Assembly: GCA_030068075.1 (NCBI GenBank)
Contig: CM057834.1
Location: 89,855,119-89,919,118 of the forward strand
Length of the DNA: 64,000 nucleotides
DNA from: Paguma larvata
Lineage: Eukaryota; Chordata; Mammalia; Carnivora; Viverridae
Direction: 5' to 3'
Positions 22,850 through 33,829 of this stretch are shown here, one piece after another. A model generated the notes under the pieces. It was given only the letters and a program-made list of their open reading frames with translations, was not told the origin of the DNA and did not search any database. How positions within the stretch are numbered: the first letter of the stretch is position 1; each line of letters opens with the position of its first letter. The position numbers and the translations under genes were made by a program.

Positions 22850-24184
22850 AAACCCAGCTCTTGAAGGAAACCAGGCCCAGGGCTCTCCTCTCCTATTGTG
22901 GAAAAGAGCCCTCAAGGGCCTTTCAGAGACAGGAAGGAACTCATGGCCCCTCTCATAACGTTCCACAAAGCTTCTGGTCAACTATACTACAATAAAAAAA
23001 AAAAAATTCTGGAGCCTCTACATTTGGCTGGACTGAAAGACACTGCCCTTCTGTCCTGCATCTGGCAGAGGGCCCGGCAGACGTCAAGGACAGCGGGCGC
23101 TCCCGCCACCCCCCCCCATGCCTGCACTCTGCCTCCGCGCAGGCCAACCACAGGGTTGCAGCCTTGTTCCCCGTGAGCAGCTGCTCTCTCCGCCCACCCT
23201 CTTCTTTCAAGCCGGCATCCCCTTTCCCTGGCGCTACGACCAGGTGCCAGGCTTTGTGCAGGATGCTCTGTGGCCTCTAGGGTGAGTAAGACGCGGCCTC
23301 TGTCCTCAGGGAGAACACCCGGAACGAGGCTTCGGTCACTGTAAGCCCTGGCTTTCAGCTCTCCCCAAAAGAGAACAATTTCCCCCTACTTCCCAGAAAG
23401 CCAGAGCTTTTCCAGAAGGGACAAAGGCCATTGTGTCTCATGCTTGGAGAGCCATGTATGGACTCTGAGGTTGAAGGTCACAAGAAGCACGTCAACAATA
23501 CGGTACTGAAATGAACTTGATTCCCATCGGGCAGAATGGCTTCGAGTACTAAACCCGTGGTCTTTAGAGAAATAACTGATGCCATATTCTGAGAAGCAAG
23601 TTCAGGTGGGCTTCCCGGGCTGGAACCCAGAGGGCAAAGAACCTCCCCTACTCAGCGATCGGCCTGCCGCCATTCCTGAGTCACAGAGGAATGGCAAATG
23701 CGGCCCCCAAAACTATGACCCTTTCCACCTGTGATGTTTAAAAGTCACTAATTAGGTGGCAAGCCCAGCCTAATTTGCTGACTGGAAGTTCTCTGACTTA
23801 AAATTACCCTAACTTCACCATCACTTTATAGGTTCTGGGATGGCAAGATGGAGCCATTTCCCCAAGTGTGGGCCACTGGGAACCTGTCCCAGTCAACCGG
23901 GGACCTCGTCAGGCAGGGAGATTCCTGGGCACAAGTCCAAAGTACCGGAACCGACTGTCTGGGCGCTGGCCTGGAAGCTGCATCTCAACACGGCAAAGTG
24001 ACGGCCGCAGGTGATTTTTACGCAATCCAGCATTCTTCTTTTCTTCCTGGGCAATCAGGCCTTGTGATCCAGACTGGTTTCCGGGGGGTGTAATGAATGC
24101 ATGACTAATAAAAACACATTTTCTCACCCAACTGCTTTCCATAAAAGTACAACAATGGGAACGTTCACCAGATGGGCCTGATTA

Positions 24185-24201
24185 GTACTAATAATTAGTA
24201 C
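24185..24201. promoter_or_regulatory. ATTAGTAC palindrome cluster with homeodomain cores
   Basis: GTACTAAT-A-ATTAGTAC is a perfect inverted repeat with a one-base centre. It overlaps the 12-base palindrome ATTAGTACTAAT at 24181-24192. Several TAAT/ATTA cores follow to 24,220. Function is inferred only from motif density. Confidence 0.35.
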
Positions 24202-24383
24202 CGATAATTTTAATTCAATTTAAAATGTTAGACAAAATTCTGAAGCTAGATACTGGGTAGTATGTGAATGTATTTTTCAGCGAGATGCTTCTGGTCAGTC
24301 TCAAAGGCCCATAGAAAATGTAACTGCTCCAGACTGACGTTACCAGGTCAAAAACCTGTATTATTTTAAAATTCCTTTACGTT

Positions 24384-24593
24384 GGGGCGCCTGGGTGGCT
24401 CAGTCGGTTAAGCGGCCGACTTCAGCTCAGGTCATGATCTCAAGGTTTGTGAGTTTGAGCCCCATGTCGGGCTCTGTGCTGAAAGCTCAGAGCCTGGAGC
24501 CTGCTTCAGATTCTGTGTCTGCCTCTCTCTCTGCCCCTCTGCCGCTTGCACTCTCTCTTTCTCAAAAATAAATAAACATTAAAAAAAATCTTT
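24384..24593 (+). mobile_element. CAN-SINE
   Basis: Flanks AAATTCCTTTACGTT (24369-24383) and AAATTCCTTTATGTT (24594-24608), with one mismatch. The head is consensus. Confidence 0.94.
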
Positions 24594-24716
24594 AAATTCC
24601 TTTATGTTAATCCATTAAGCTTGAAGTTCCAGCTTGACCTCTGAAAACACTTTTCTTAAGGGCCTCGCTCGGAGTACTAAAAGGTGAAATCATTAATTAT
24701 AAAATAGCATCTCTGC

Positions 24717-24912
24717 AGTGCCTGGTGGCTCAGTTAGTTGAGTGTCTGACTCTTGGTTTCAGCTCAGGTCATGACTGTGGGACCAAGCCCGGTGTCAGGC
24801 TCCCCACAGGTAGTGTGGAGCCTGCCTGGCATCCTCTCTCTTTGCCCCTCCCTTGCTTGAGCTGGGGCACTTGCGCTCTCTTTCTCTCTCCCTCTCTCTC
24901 TGTAAAAAAAAA
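24717..24912 (+). mobile_element. CAN-SINE, head shortened
   Basis: Begins GCAGTGCCTGGTGGCTCAG, with a shortened tRNA-like part. Ends (CT)n TGTAAAAAAAAA. Confidence 0.85.
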
Positions 24913-25600
24913 TCGTCCAAACAAAAAACAAGTATCTCCCTGCAAGAGTCGCAAGATTTTAAAACAAAAAGGTGTTTTCCCGAAGTAGGAAGGAGGAAGC
25001 GACCATATCGGTTCTTTTCCCGAGCACAGTTCTTACAGGAGAGTCTGAGGGTACCCGAAGGAGACAGGGGTGCAGCCGGCAGTGCCTGGAGAGGAGTTGC
25101 CAGGGAAAGGAAGGGGGACAGCAGGGCCTCGGGAGCGCTGCCCACGCCTGCCTGCCTGCTCTTTCCTCCAACTGCCATCTGGGGAACCGGTCTAGTGACG
25201 CCAGCGCAGTCTTCACCGACAGGAGCCGGTGAGCCGGCTACTCGTGGCCTGGGGCCTGGTCTCTCAGAAGGTTCCTATTTATTATAGAGCATTATGCAGA
25301 TTTTACTCTGGGCATTAATTAATTATCCATTTATGATATTAAAAACCACAGGGAATGCCACTGAGCTCTCACCAACATTAACAATATTATTCCTACTAAC
25401 TCTGGGGAGGCTATGATGCAACAGGGAGGTGACACATGGCCCACAGAAATTTTGCTATCAAAGTCACCTACAAAAAGAAGTTCAGATATTACTGCTTTAA
25501 AGATCGCTAGAAAAACAGTCTGGACATGTATAAGCCACAGCAGGTGCGGGAGAAATGATTTTCCCCAAATCTCAAAAACAATGATTTAAATAAAAAGTGA

Positions 25601-25828
25601 GGGGTGCCTGGGCAGTTTAGTCGGTTAAGCGTCCGAAGCGTCCAACTCTTGACTTCGGCTCAGGTCATGATCTCACAGTTCGTGTGTTGGAGCCCTCGGG
25701 CTCAGCTCTGACAGCGTGGAGCGTGCTTGGGATTTCATCTCTCTCTCTCTCTCTCTCTCTGCCCCTCCCTCACTTGGGCGCACTCACGCTCTCTCTCTCA
25801 AAATAAATAAAAATAAACTTAAAAAAAG
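25601..25828 (+). mobile_element. CAN-SINE with a small head duplication
   Basis: GCGTCCGAAGCGTCC repeats the GCGTCC unit in the head. The CT run is a pure (CT)n of over 20 bases. Confidence 0.9.
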
Positions 25829-25889
25829 TAGTTTAAAATAAACAAATAAAACCCGAAATCTGGAAAAGTCAATCAGCTGAAAAATAAAC

Positions 25890-26465
25890 AAAGGATGACA
25901 TGTACACACAGAACATCATTCAGCCACAAAAAGAAGGGAAATACTATCGCGTGCCACAATATGGATGAGCCTTGAAAACACAGCAAGTGAAAACGCTGGA
26001 CACGAAGGGCCACAGATTGTACGATTCCATTTACAGGAAATGTCGAGAGTCGGCAAGTCCATTGAGGGAAGGGGAGTCGGGACTGATTGCCAACACGGAA
26101 GGGTTTCTTTCGGGGACGACAGAAATGTTCTGGAGTTAGACGGTGGTGACTGTTGTACAACATGGCGAATATACTACAAGTCACTCAACTGTACAGTTTT
26201 TTTTTTTTAAGTTTTTTTATTTTGAGAGAAAGAGCACGAGCGAGGGAGGGACAGAGGGGGAGGGGGAGACAGAGAATCCCAAGTAGGTTCTGCACTGTTA
26301 GTGTGGAGCCCGAGGCAGGGCTCAAACTCACGAACCATGAGATCACGACCTGAGCTGAAACCAAGACTCGGATGCTTAATGGACTGAGCCACCCAAGTGC
26401 CCCAGACTGTACACTTCTAAGTGCTAGCTTTTAGGCGAGTTGTATCTCTGTTAAAAATACATTGT
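25890..26465 (+). mobile_element. L1 3'-end fragment interrupted by a SINE
   Basis: AATATGGATGAGCCTTGAAA, GTACGATTCCATTTACAGGA, GAAATGTTCTGGAGTTAGAC and GGTGGTGACTGTTGTACAAC are typical of the old L1 3' untranslated region. It resumes at about 26,404 with GACTGTACACTTCTAAG after the SINE at 26197-26403. Confidence 0.65.
26197..26403 (-). mobile_element. CAN-SINE in L1
   Basis: Short flanking ACTGTACA at about 26188-26195 and 26406-26413. Ends CCACCCAAGTGCCCC. Confidence 0.9.
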
Positions 26466-26468
26466 AAA

Positions 26469-26687
26469 GGCTGCGTGGGTGGCTCAGTCGGTTGAATGTC
26501 CAACTCTTGATTTCGGCTGAGCTCCTGATCCCAAGGTCATGGGATCAAGCCCCAAGTCAGGCTCTGCCCTGAGTGTGAAGCCTGCTTAGGATTCTCTCTC
26601 ACTATTTCTCTCTCTCTCTCCCTCCCTCTGCCTCTCTCCCCTACTAGCACTCTCTCTTAAGAAAAAAAAATGTTAAAGAAACAAAAA
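26469..26687 (+). mobile_element. CAN-SINE, older subtype
   Basis: Head GGCTGCGTGGGTGGCTCAG. The CCCAAGGTCATGGGATCAAG core marks the older subtype. Confidence 0.87.
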
Positions 26688-26699
26688 AAGCAGGAACGA

Positions 26700-26840
26700 C
26701 TGCAGCTCTCTGCAGATCGTGAGGAGCTCTGGCCCCCACCCCAGGTTGAGTGACTCATATTGCCGGGGGAGGGCCTAGGAACATGCATTTCTAAGCTCCC
26801 CAGGGAAGTCATGGGACAGTCTGAGAGCTGCTAAACCGTA
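26700..26840 (+). mobile_element. MER5-like fragment
   Basis: It carries GGCCCCCACCCCAGGTTGAG and later CTAAGCTCCCCAGGGAAG and CTGAGAGCTGCT. This is the order of the MER5 3' half. It is diverged and the ends are unclear. Confidence 0.45.
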
Positions 26841-27772
26841 TTTATTTTCCTGCCACCTGCATTGTCAGCTGGCTATGGAAATACTCTCCTATGTGCTCTC
26901 CTTCGTAAGGCAGCCTTTCACTCCAGTGTGTCTGTTTGCTCTGATTTCAGAGCACCTCTACAATCAGATGGGGGTCATCGGCACACAGTTAGGTGCCTCT
27001 GTCCCTGGAACCCAGGGGTAAAAGCTACAAGTGTTGTTTCCCTACGCTGACTTTAATATCAAGGCTCATTTGCACGCTAAAGGAGGCCTCAAGACCAAAA
27101 GCATAATCGGAGTCATTTTAAGACTTTCTGTCGGTATGACTCCTCAGTTACTGACGATACCATTTTCTTTTAACAATGTGGTCAGGATTTGCCTGACCTA
27201 CACCTGTCAGTTTGTCTGACAAATGAAGCCACTGGGAATTCGTGGCAAGAAGAGCCTGACATTGCAGGACGGACCACACTTTGTGACGCTCCTGAGGCCA
27301 GAGGCAGCTAAAGATTTTTATTCTTCTTACTTTTGTAAGCCTGAGTTTCACACCTGCAGAACATTCTTATGTACAGAGATGTATTTGGCCACCTTAGTAG
27401 AATGGAAACACATTTTCATTGACAGTATTTGCAAACCATGCTTTTTCCGTACTCACTTGCAATGCAGAAATACTTCCATATGTTGCCTTTAGGTTGTGTA
27501 TTTTGTAGAGGATAAAAAGAGAAAAAGTACAATTAGGTGGCCGGTCTCGCACACGAGCACTGAGCTGCAGTGCGTATACGGGTTTAGTGCTGTCAGCTGT
27601 CCGAGTGAATGCCCGAGAACTACTCGTGTTGCCTCTCTGGGAAAAGTTCCTATGGGTTTGCCACAAATCATCAAAGTATGAGTTACGAAAGCTATGAAAT
27701 ATGCTCGCACTGCCAAACTATGACTTAAGAATCCGAATTCTGGTAAATATATTTTCTTGTCAGTAAAAAAGT
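26841..27772. other. DENND2A intron 1, no feature seen
   Basis: No exon or repeat recognised. The sequence has ordinary AT content. Confidence 0.45.
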
Positions 27773-27884
27773 ACAGGTGCATCTGACTGGCTCAGTTGGT
27801 AGAGCATGTGATGTAATCTGGGGGTTGTGAGTTCGAACCCCATGCTGGCCGCAGAGCCTAGTAAAAAAAAATAAATAAATAAAC
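27773..27884 (+). mobile_element. Short CAN-SINE with a very tRNA-like head
   Basis: A-box TGGCTCAGTTGGTAGAGCAT and B-box GTGAGTTCGAACCCC are well kept. The acceptor arms do not pair and the A-rich tail follows directly, so it is a SINE and not a tRNA gene. Confidence 0.85.
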
Positions 27885-27924
27885 CTGCATTGCAGTGGTA
27901 TTATCCTCATTAAAACAAAAAATA

Positions 27925-28141
27925 GGGGCGCCTGGGTGGCTCAGTCGGTTGAGTGGCCGACTTCGGATCAGGTCATGATCTTACCTCTGTGAGTTCAAGC
28001 CCCACATCGGACTCTCTGCTGATGGCTCAGAGCCTGGAGCCTGCTTCGGATTCTGTGTCTCCCACTCTCTCTGCCCTTCCCCTGCTCACCCTCTGTCTTT
28101 CAAAAATAAATAAACTTTAAAATAAAATAAAATAAAATAAA
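27925..28141 (+). mobile_element. CAN-SINE with an (AAAAT)n tail
   Basis: Consensus head, with a tail expanded into several AAAAT units. Confidence 0.92.
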
Positions 28142-28213
28142 CTTTTTTGGGGGTCCCTTTTGTGTCATCAAACTGGGAGGAGTCAGGTTCCAACTTCTTT
28201 CAACTCCCAAATA

Positions 28214-28449
28214 AATTTTTTAATGTTTACTTTTATTTTTGAGAGACAGAGACAGACAGAGAGAGACAGACAGACAGATTGTGAGCAGAGCAGGAGCAGA
28301 GACAGAGGGAGACACAGAATCCCAAGCCGGCTCCAGGCTCTGAGCTGTCAGCACAGAGCCCGACACCGGGCGCAAACTCACAAACATGAGATCATGCAAG
28401 ACCTGAGCCAAAGTTGGATGCTTAACCGACTGAGCCACCCAGGGGTCCC
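28214..28449 (-). mobile_element. CAN-SINE
   Basis: Perfect 14-base duplication TCAACTCCCAAATA at 28200-28213 and 28450-28463. Carries an internal (GACA)n stretch. Confidence 0.94.
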
Positions 28450-28544
28450 TCAACTCCCAAATATTTAAACTTGCTCTTCTTTCTCTCTGTTCTGGGCTAT
28501 ACCAGAAACCGCTTCTTACTTCTAACCTCTAGAGAAGTCAATGC

Positions 28545-28705
28545 CAATGTGCCTACCATGTTTCTGATGAGGAAACAGAGGCTCAGTTAGGTTAGGTCAC
28601 TTGTTCAAGTTCACACAACAACCTATAAGTGACAGAGCCAGGAACAAGTCTAGGTTTTGAACCCAAGTCTGGTGCTTCTTATGCAGTATCACTGTGGCTT
28701 CAGAC
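28545..28705 (-). mobile_element. MIR fragment
   Basis: GATGAGGAAACAGAGGCTCA, TTCAAGTTCACACAACAACC, GTGACAGAGCCAGGAACAAG and AACCCAAGTCTGGTGCTTCT follow the reversed MIR order. Confidence 0.7.
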
Positions 28706-28879
28706 TATCTCATTCAGTCTAGAAGTAGACCGTAGCTCATTATTTTCAGTGTCTGTCTTGTTCAGCTCTTCAAAATCAGCAATCGTTTTATACTTCTTTC
28801 CTGCCACGCCGAATTCCATCAATACTAGCTAACTGAGTGAGCTGGGAGGGAGACTGAACGTTTTTGTGGGTCTCTTTTT

Positions 28880-29565
28880 TTTATGGTCTGTGATGATATA
28901 CTTCTGTATTTGGAGAATCTATCCTAAGAAATATTCCTAAATATGGAAAAATATATGCATGAATGTTTACGGGCATTACTTATAATATTGAAAAATTAAA
29001 AATAACCTGAATGTCAAACCATATAATGGTAACATAAACTATAATATAGTTATTTGATGGAATATCATAGAGTACACTAAATTATGTTTAAGGAGACTAC
29101 AATTCCACAAGGGCAGAAACGAGAGTGCTGGTTCCCTACTAGGTCGAGAGTGTGTAGGGCTAGAAGGGAGGTGACTGCTAATGGGTGTAGGGTTTCTCTC
29201 TTTTTTTAAAATTTTTTAATGTTTTTATTTATTTTTGAAAGATCTAGAGAGATAGAAAACAAGCAGAGGAGGGGCAGAGAGACACAGAGTCTGAAGCAGA
29301 ATCCGAGTTCTGAGCTGTCAGCACAGAGCCCAACATGGGGCTCAAACCCATGAACTGTGAGATCATGACCTGAGCCAAAATTGATGCTTAACCGACTGAG
29401 CCACCCAGGCACTGGGGTTTCTTCCTAAAGTGATGAAAACGTCCTAAAATTGATTGTATGATGGTTGCATGACTCTATAAATATGCTAAAAACCATTAAA
29501 CTGTACCCTTTAAATGGGTGAACTATACTCCATGTGAAATATATCTCAATAAAACTCTTATTAAA
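28880..29565 (+). mobile_element. L1 3'-end fragment interrupted by a SINE
   Basis: GGAATATCATAGAGTACACT, GGTGACTGCTAATGGGTGTA, AACGTCCTAAAATTGATTGT, TAAACTGTACCCTTTAAATG and TATCTCAATAAAACTCTTAT give the L1 3' end including its terminus. A SINE lies at 29198-29413. Confidence 0.65.
29198..29413 (-). mobile_element. CAN-SINE in L1
   Basis: GGGTTTCT on both sides splits the L1 3' end. Ends CTGAGCCACCCAGGCACT. Confidence 0.9.
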
Positions 29566-29584
29566 TAAAATAAATTAAGAAGTC

Positions 29585-30075
29585 AAACTTGGAAAAAACC
29601 CTGAAGACTATTATTAAATGGAAAAAATGCTGGAAACAAGATCCAAAAGCTTGTGTCCAATGATTAAAACAGTATTTTAAAAAGAAGGAGGAAGAATCTA
29701 TTCCTGTTCCCAATTATGTGAGAGGGGCACCTGGGTGGCTCAGGGGGTTAAGTGACCAACTCTTGATTTCAGCTCAGGTCATGATCTCACATTTGTGGTT
29801 TCAAGCCCCATGACGGTTTCTGCACTGACAGCATGGGGCCTGCTTGGGATTCTCTCCCTTCTTCCCTCTCTCTCTCTCTCTCTCTCAAAATAAATAAACT
29901 TAAAAAAATTCCAAAACTTTGTAAGAAAATGATTGTAAGTGAATGTAACAAATGATTAACAGTTGTCACTGGGTAAGAAACTTGGGATGATTTTTTTCCC
30001 ATTCTCTGTACTTATCTATATTTCGACAACGAACAAACAGATTTCCGAATTTTCTATAATAAGCCCACATTTTTA
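29585..30075 (+). mobile_element. L1-like fragment interrupted by a SINE
   Basis: AGTATTTTAAAAAGAAGGAG, then AAAATGATTGTAAGTGAATG and CTTGGGATGATTTTTTTCCC, resemble old L1 3' sequence. Similarity is moderate. Confidence 0.4.
29724..29909 (+). mobile_element. CAN-SINE
   Basis: Head GGGGCACCTGGGTGGCTCAG, pure (CT)n and a short tail. Located in old L1-like sequence. Confidence 0.9.
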
Positions 30076-30639
30076 TTAATGTTACGGATAACGGGGAACA
30101 TGTAAACCCTGTTGCCTGTGGGCGTCTGGGTCTGCCCTGTGGCGCCCCCAAAAGGCCCTTGGTTGCCTTGCGGCCACAAGCGTGGCCGGTCACTGCGCTC
30201 ACCGGAACCCATGGGTCCAGCACTTGTTTGTTACGGCACGGCTACCTCCTAAACGGAAGGGTGAGTAACACTTCTCGTTCCCGCCTTTCCCTTAGTGACC
30301 ACCAAGCCTCGGATTCTGGCCTGCCACTTCCCAAGACAGATGTTTCACTGGGTCCAAAGAGAGATTATATGGAAACATATGGTTAACAGGAAAACAATCC
30401 TATAATTCATTCTTCCAACTAACAGTTGTGTCTACTTTGCAAAGGAAATGGAGAGTGAAGCCTGGGAGAAATAGAAAATGAAGAGACTGATTTGCCCTCT
30501 GAGAGTTTTCATTCTTGTACAGGAAAGAAGATGCACACGACGAGACTGTATTATGCACCTGAAAGTTGCTAAGGGAGAAGATCTTGAGTGTTCTCGCTGC
30601 GAACACACACGAGTTAACTGCGTGAGGTGACAGAGGTGT

Positions 30640-30740
30640 TAACTAGCCTTCACCATGAATACATATAACATATCATCGTGTTGTATACTTCAAACTTACA
30701 GAATGTTATATGTCAATTATATCTCAATAAAGCTGGGGGG
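30640..30740 (+). mobile_element. L1 3' terminus fragment
   Basis: TCATCGTGTTGTATACTTCA, GTTATATGTCAATTATATCT and CAATAAAGCTGG are the classic old L1 tail. Confidence 0.6.
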
Positions 30741-31126
30741 AAAGATGCACAAGAGTGTCTCTAAATACGAAACACAATATAACAAACAAAACAGTGAAGG
30801 CAAGATCCTTTGTGGGCCTGGGCTTGAAGGACGGGCTGAATTTCCTTTGCATAGATGTTTGCATAATCGCAGGATGACTAAACACTGGAAGAGACACAAA
30901 GCACTGAATGAAAAGCAGCACCAATTTCGTAAGGAGACTACACTGGACCGAGTGGCTGGGTTCCACCGCAGGGGTCAATCAACGTGTGAACCAAGGCAGA
31001 ATCTGTGTATACAATCTGTGTAGATTTTCTGAAAGCTTTTACCAAGATATTACCCTAAGCCTAATGACCTTACAGATTTTTTATTCAGAAATGATTTCAA
31101 GTTTGCAGAACAGTTGCCAGAATATT

Positions 31127-31313
31127 TTTTAAAGTTTATTTATTTATGTCAGAGAGAGAGAGAAAGAGAGAGAGAGAGGGAGACAGAGAATCCCAAGCAG
31201 GCTCTGCACTGTCAGTACAGAGCCCAGTGCAGGGCTCAAACCGATAAACCATGAGATCATGACCTGAGCTGAAATCAAGAGCTGGAACCAACTGGGCCAC
31301 TCAGGTGCCCCCG
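31127..31313 (-). mobile_element. CAN-SINE
   Basis: Perfect 14-base duplication GTTGCCAGAATATT at 31113-31126 and 31314-31327. Confidence 0.94.
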
Positions 31314-31639
31314 GTTGCCAGAATATTACAGAAAACTCTTATAAATCCTTCATCCAAGTTTACCAAGTTCTAACACTCTCTCTATTAAAGACTGCTTTAA
31401 AATGCAGTTTGGGAGGTTTAGGGAAAATCCAGGCACTAGAAGTCTTAAGTGCTCATGAATCTGAAAGAAAACAGAATCTTTCAAAACCAGTTTACTAAAG
31501 GAAGTAAGCACAGCCAGGTCCAAAAGACAACTCAACCCCCAACCCACCCTGACCCTCCACCAGGACCTCCCAGGAGGACACTGAGAACTTTAAAACCAGA
31601 ACACCAGACATGCAAGAAGAGTCAGGAAAATACTGAAAA

Positions 31640-32130
31640 ATAAAAAAGAATGTGTGTGTGAGGAGGTGGGGTTTAGGGGACCACAACCATATATCAAAAC
31701 ATACTCTAAAGCCTCTGTAATTAAAACAGTGTGGTATTGCTGTAAGAATAGATAAATACACTGGTGGGACAAAATAGAAAGCCTAGACCTAACTATACAG
31801 AGAACTTGATATATGATAGGGGCACCTGGGTGGCTCAGCCAGTTAAGTGTCTGACTTTGGCTCAGGTCATGATCTCAGAGTTTGTGGGTTGGAGCCCCAC
31901 ATCGGGCTCCATGCTGACAGCTCAGAGCCTGGAGCCTGCTTCAGATTCCGTGTCTCCCTCTCTCTGTCTGCCCCTCCCCTGCTTGTACTCTGTCTCTCTC
32001 TCTCAAAAATAAATAAACATTAAAAATGTTTAAAAAAAAAAGAACTTTATATATGATAAAGGTGGTATCTTAAATCACTAGGGCAAGGATGGAGTTTTTC
32101 AATAAATGATGCAACCAAACAGCCCAAAGA
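31640..32130 (+). mobile_element. L1 ORF2 3'-region fragment with a SINE inserted
   Basis: TAAAACAGTGTGGTATTGCT, GTAAGAATAGATAAATACAC and GGACAAAATAGAAAGCCTAG match late ORF2. After the SINE it continues with GATAAAGGTGGTATCTTAAA and TTTTTCAATAAATGATGC. Frames are disrupted. Confidence 0.65.
31819..32040 (+). mobile_element. CAN-SINE in L1 ORF2
   Basis: Flanks AGAACTTGATATATGATA (31801-31818) and AGAACTTTATATATGATA (32041-32058), with one mismatch in 18. Confidence 0.95.
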
Positions 32131-32167
32131 TGTTCAGGTAAGATCACCCCGCAAATCTGATGTTCTC

Positions 32168-32258
32168 GGGGCTCCCGGCTAGCTCAGACAGTAGAGCATA
32201 TGATTCTTGAGTTCAAGCCCCACGTTGGGCATGGAGTCTATTTGAAAAGACAAAATCC
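32168..32258 (+). mobile_element. Short CAN-SINE variant, degraded
   Basis: GGGGCTCCCGGCTAGCTCAG head and GAGTTCAAGCCCCACGTTGG box, with only a short A-rich end. Confidence 0.75.
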
Positions 32259-32589
32259 CATGTGCCTGCAGAGTGAACTGAGGGTAACGCCCATCTTTCT
32301 CAGAGCCAGAAAACCAGCTGCAGGCAAGAACTGGTTTCACAGGATGGCTTGCGGCCTTGAGGGGTTAACGCCGGCCCCTGAAGGATCTGGCCCCTGAAGG
32401 ATCTGACCAGTGCCTGCCATAACCCCAGGGGGGCTCCAACTGACTTCGGAACCCGCTGCGATCTCAGTGTAGTTTCAAAAATCTGCCTCGTTTTCCAGGA
32501 CAGCCCGAGAGCTTACAATACATCATGCGGCGCACATACTATGCACACGTGATAACACACAGAAGCCCACTCCCTCCCACCAATTTCCA

Positions 32590-32745
32590 GACGCATCACT
32601 GTTATCTTTGTTTTGCAGGTAAGAAGATCAAAGTTCAGAGACCTGCCCAGAATCACGAGTGTTTAAGAGACAGGATAGGGAATTGGTAACTCTCCGCTCC
32701 GAATTCTGTAGCTTGGTCCTTGAACCTCCTTATCTGCTCTCTCTG
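32590..32745 (-). mobile_element. MIR-like fragment, degraded
   Basis: TTGTTTTGCAGGTAAGAAGA, AGTTCAGAGACCTGCCCAGA, GACAGGATAGGGAATTGG and TCCGAATTCTGTAGC are consistent with a reversed MIR. Confidence 0.4.
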
Positions 32746-33039
32746 TACCTTTAACGAGAACCACCCTGGACAGAGACCTCTCACAACCTGATGCACGAAT
32801 CTGCTAATTGGTGATGCCGGGGCCCCTTGGGGACAGTAACCTCAGAGTCTGACCCCCAGGGGTCAGGCCCTTTCGGGAGCCTGACTTTCTTCGAAGGGCG
32901 GCAAGCAGGAAATAGCTTTCATTCATAACCTTCGGGAAGGTCAGGGTAAAGATATTAGCACTGCTACATCCGGCGATCTGTCAGGCATTGATTTAAGCAC
33001 TTCACAAACATAATTACAGAAATAATGCATCGCTCAAGA

Positions 33040-33505
33040 CAAATGAAAACGTACATCCACAGATGTTCTTCTACACTAACATTCATCGCATTATTCATAA
33101 TGGCCATAAAGTGAAAATAATCCAAATGCCATCAGCTAATGAAGAGATAACCCAGATGTGGTATATCCATACCATGAAATATTCCTCGGCCCTAAAAGCA
33201 ATGAAGTTCTGATACCTGTTACAATGTGAACCTTAAAAACATGCTAAATGAAAACAAGTCAGTCACAAAAGCCCAGATATTGTAGGAGTCCCTTTATATG
33301 AAATGTCTATAACGGAGAAAGCTATAGAGACAGAAAGCAGATAAATGGTTGCTAGCTTCTTCCATGTGAAGAAAATATTCTAAACCACTGTGGTGGTGGT
33401 TGCACAACTGTGAATACACTAAAAACCATGAAATTGTATGCTTTAAATGGATGGAGTTTATTGGTAAGTGAATTATACTTCAATAAAGCTATTACCAAAA
33501 AAAAA
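33040..33505 (+). mobile_element. L1 3'-end fragment
   Basis: TTATTCATAATGGCCATAAA, TCCAAATGCCATCAGCTAAT, GATGTGGTATATCCATACCA, GGTGGTGGTTGCACAACTGT and ATACTTCAATAAAGCTATTA run through to the terminus, followed by an A-rich tail. Confidence 0.7.
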
Positions 33506-33605
33506 AGAAAGGGAGGAAAGGGGGGGAGGAGGGTGAGAAAGGATGAATCTAAGCATCTAGCATCATGTAGCAGTAAGTACATGATTTTTTAACTTTTTAT
33601 ATATT

Positions 33606-33829
33606 TTTTAAAGTTTTTTTTTTTAACGTTTATTTATTTTGGAGAAAATGAGGGACACAGAGTGCAAGCGGGGGAGGGGCAGAGAGAGAGGGAGGCAGGG
33701 CATCTGAAGCAGGCTCTAGGCTCTGAGCTGTCAGCACAGAGCCTGATTCAGGGCTCAAACTCACAGACGGCCAGATGATGACCTGAGCCGAGACCAGACG
33801 CTTAACCGACTGAGCCAGCCAGGCGCCCC
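33606..33829 (-). mobile_element. CAN-SINE
   Basis: Reverse copy with a T12 stretch at its left edge, ending GAGCCAGCCAGGCGCCCC. Confidence 0.92.

Noticed and set aside
27777..27850. tRNA-like sequence with A and B boxes
   Set aside because: It is the head of a SINE. Acceptor and anticodon stems do not form a proper cloverleaf and an A-rich tail follows.
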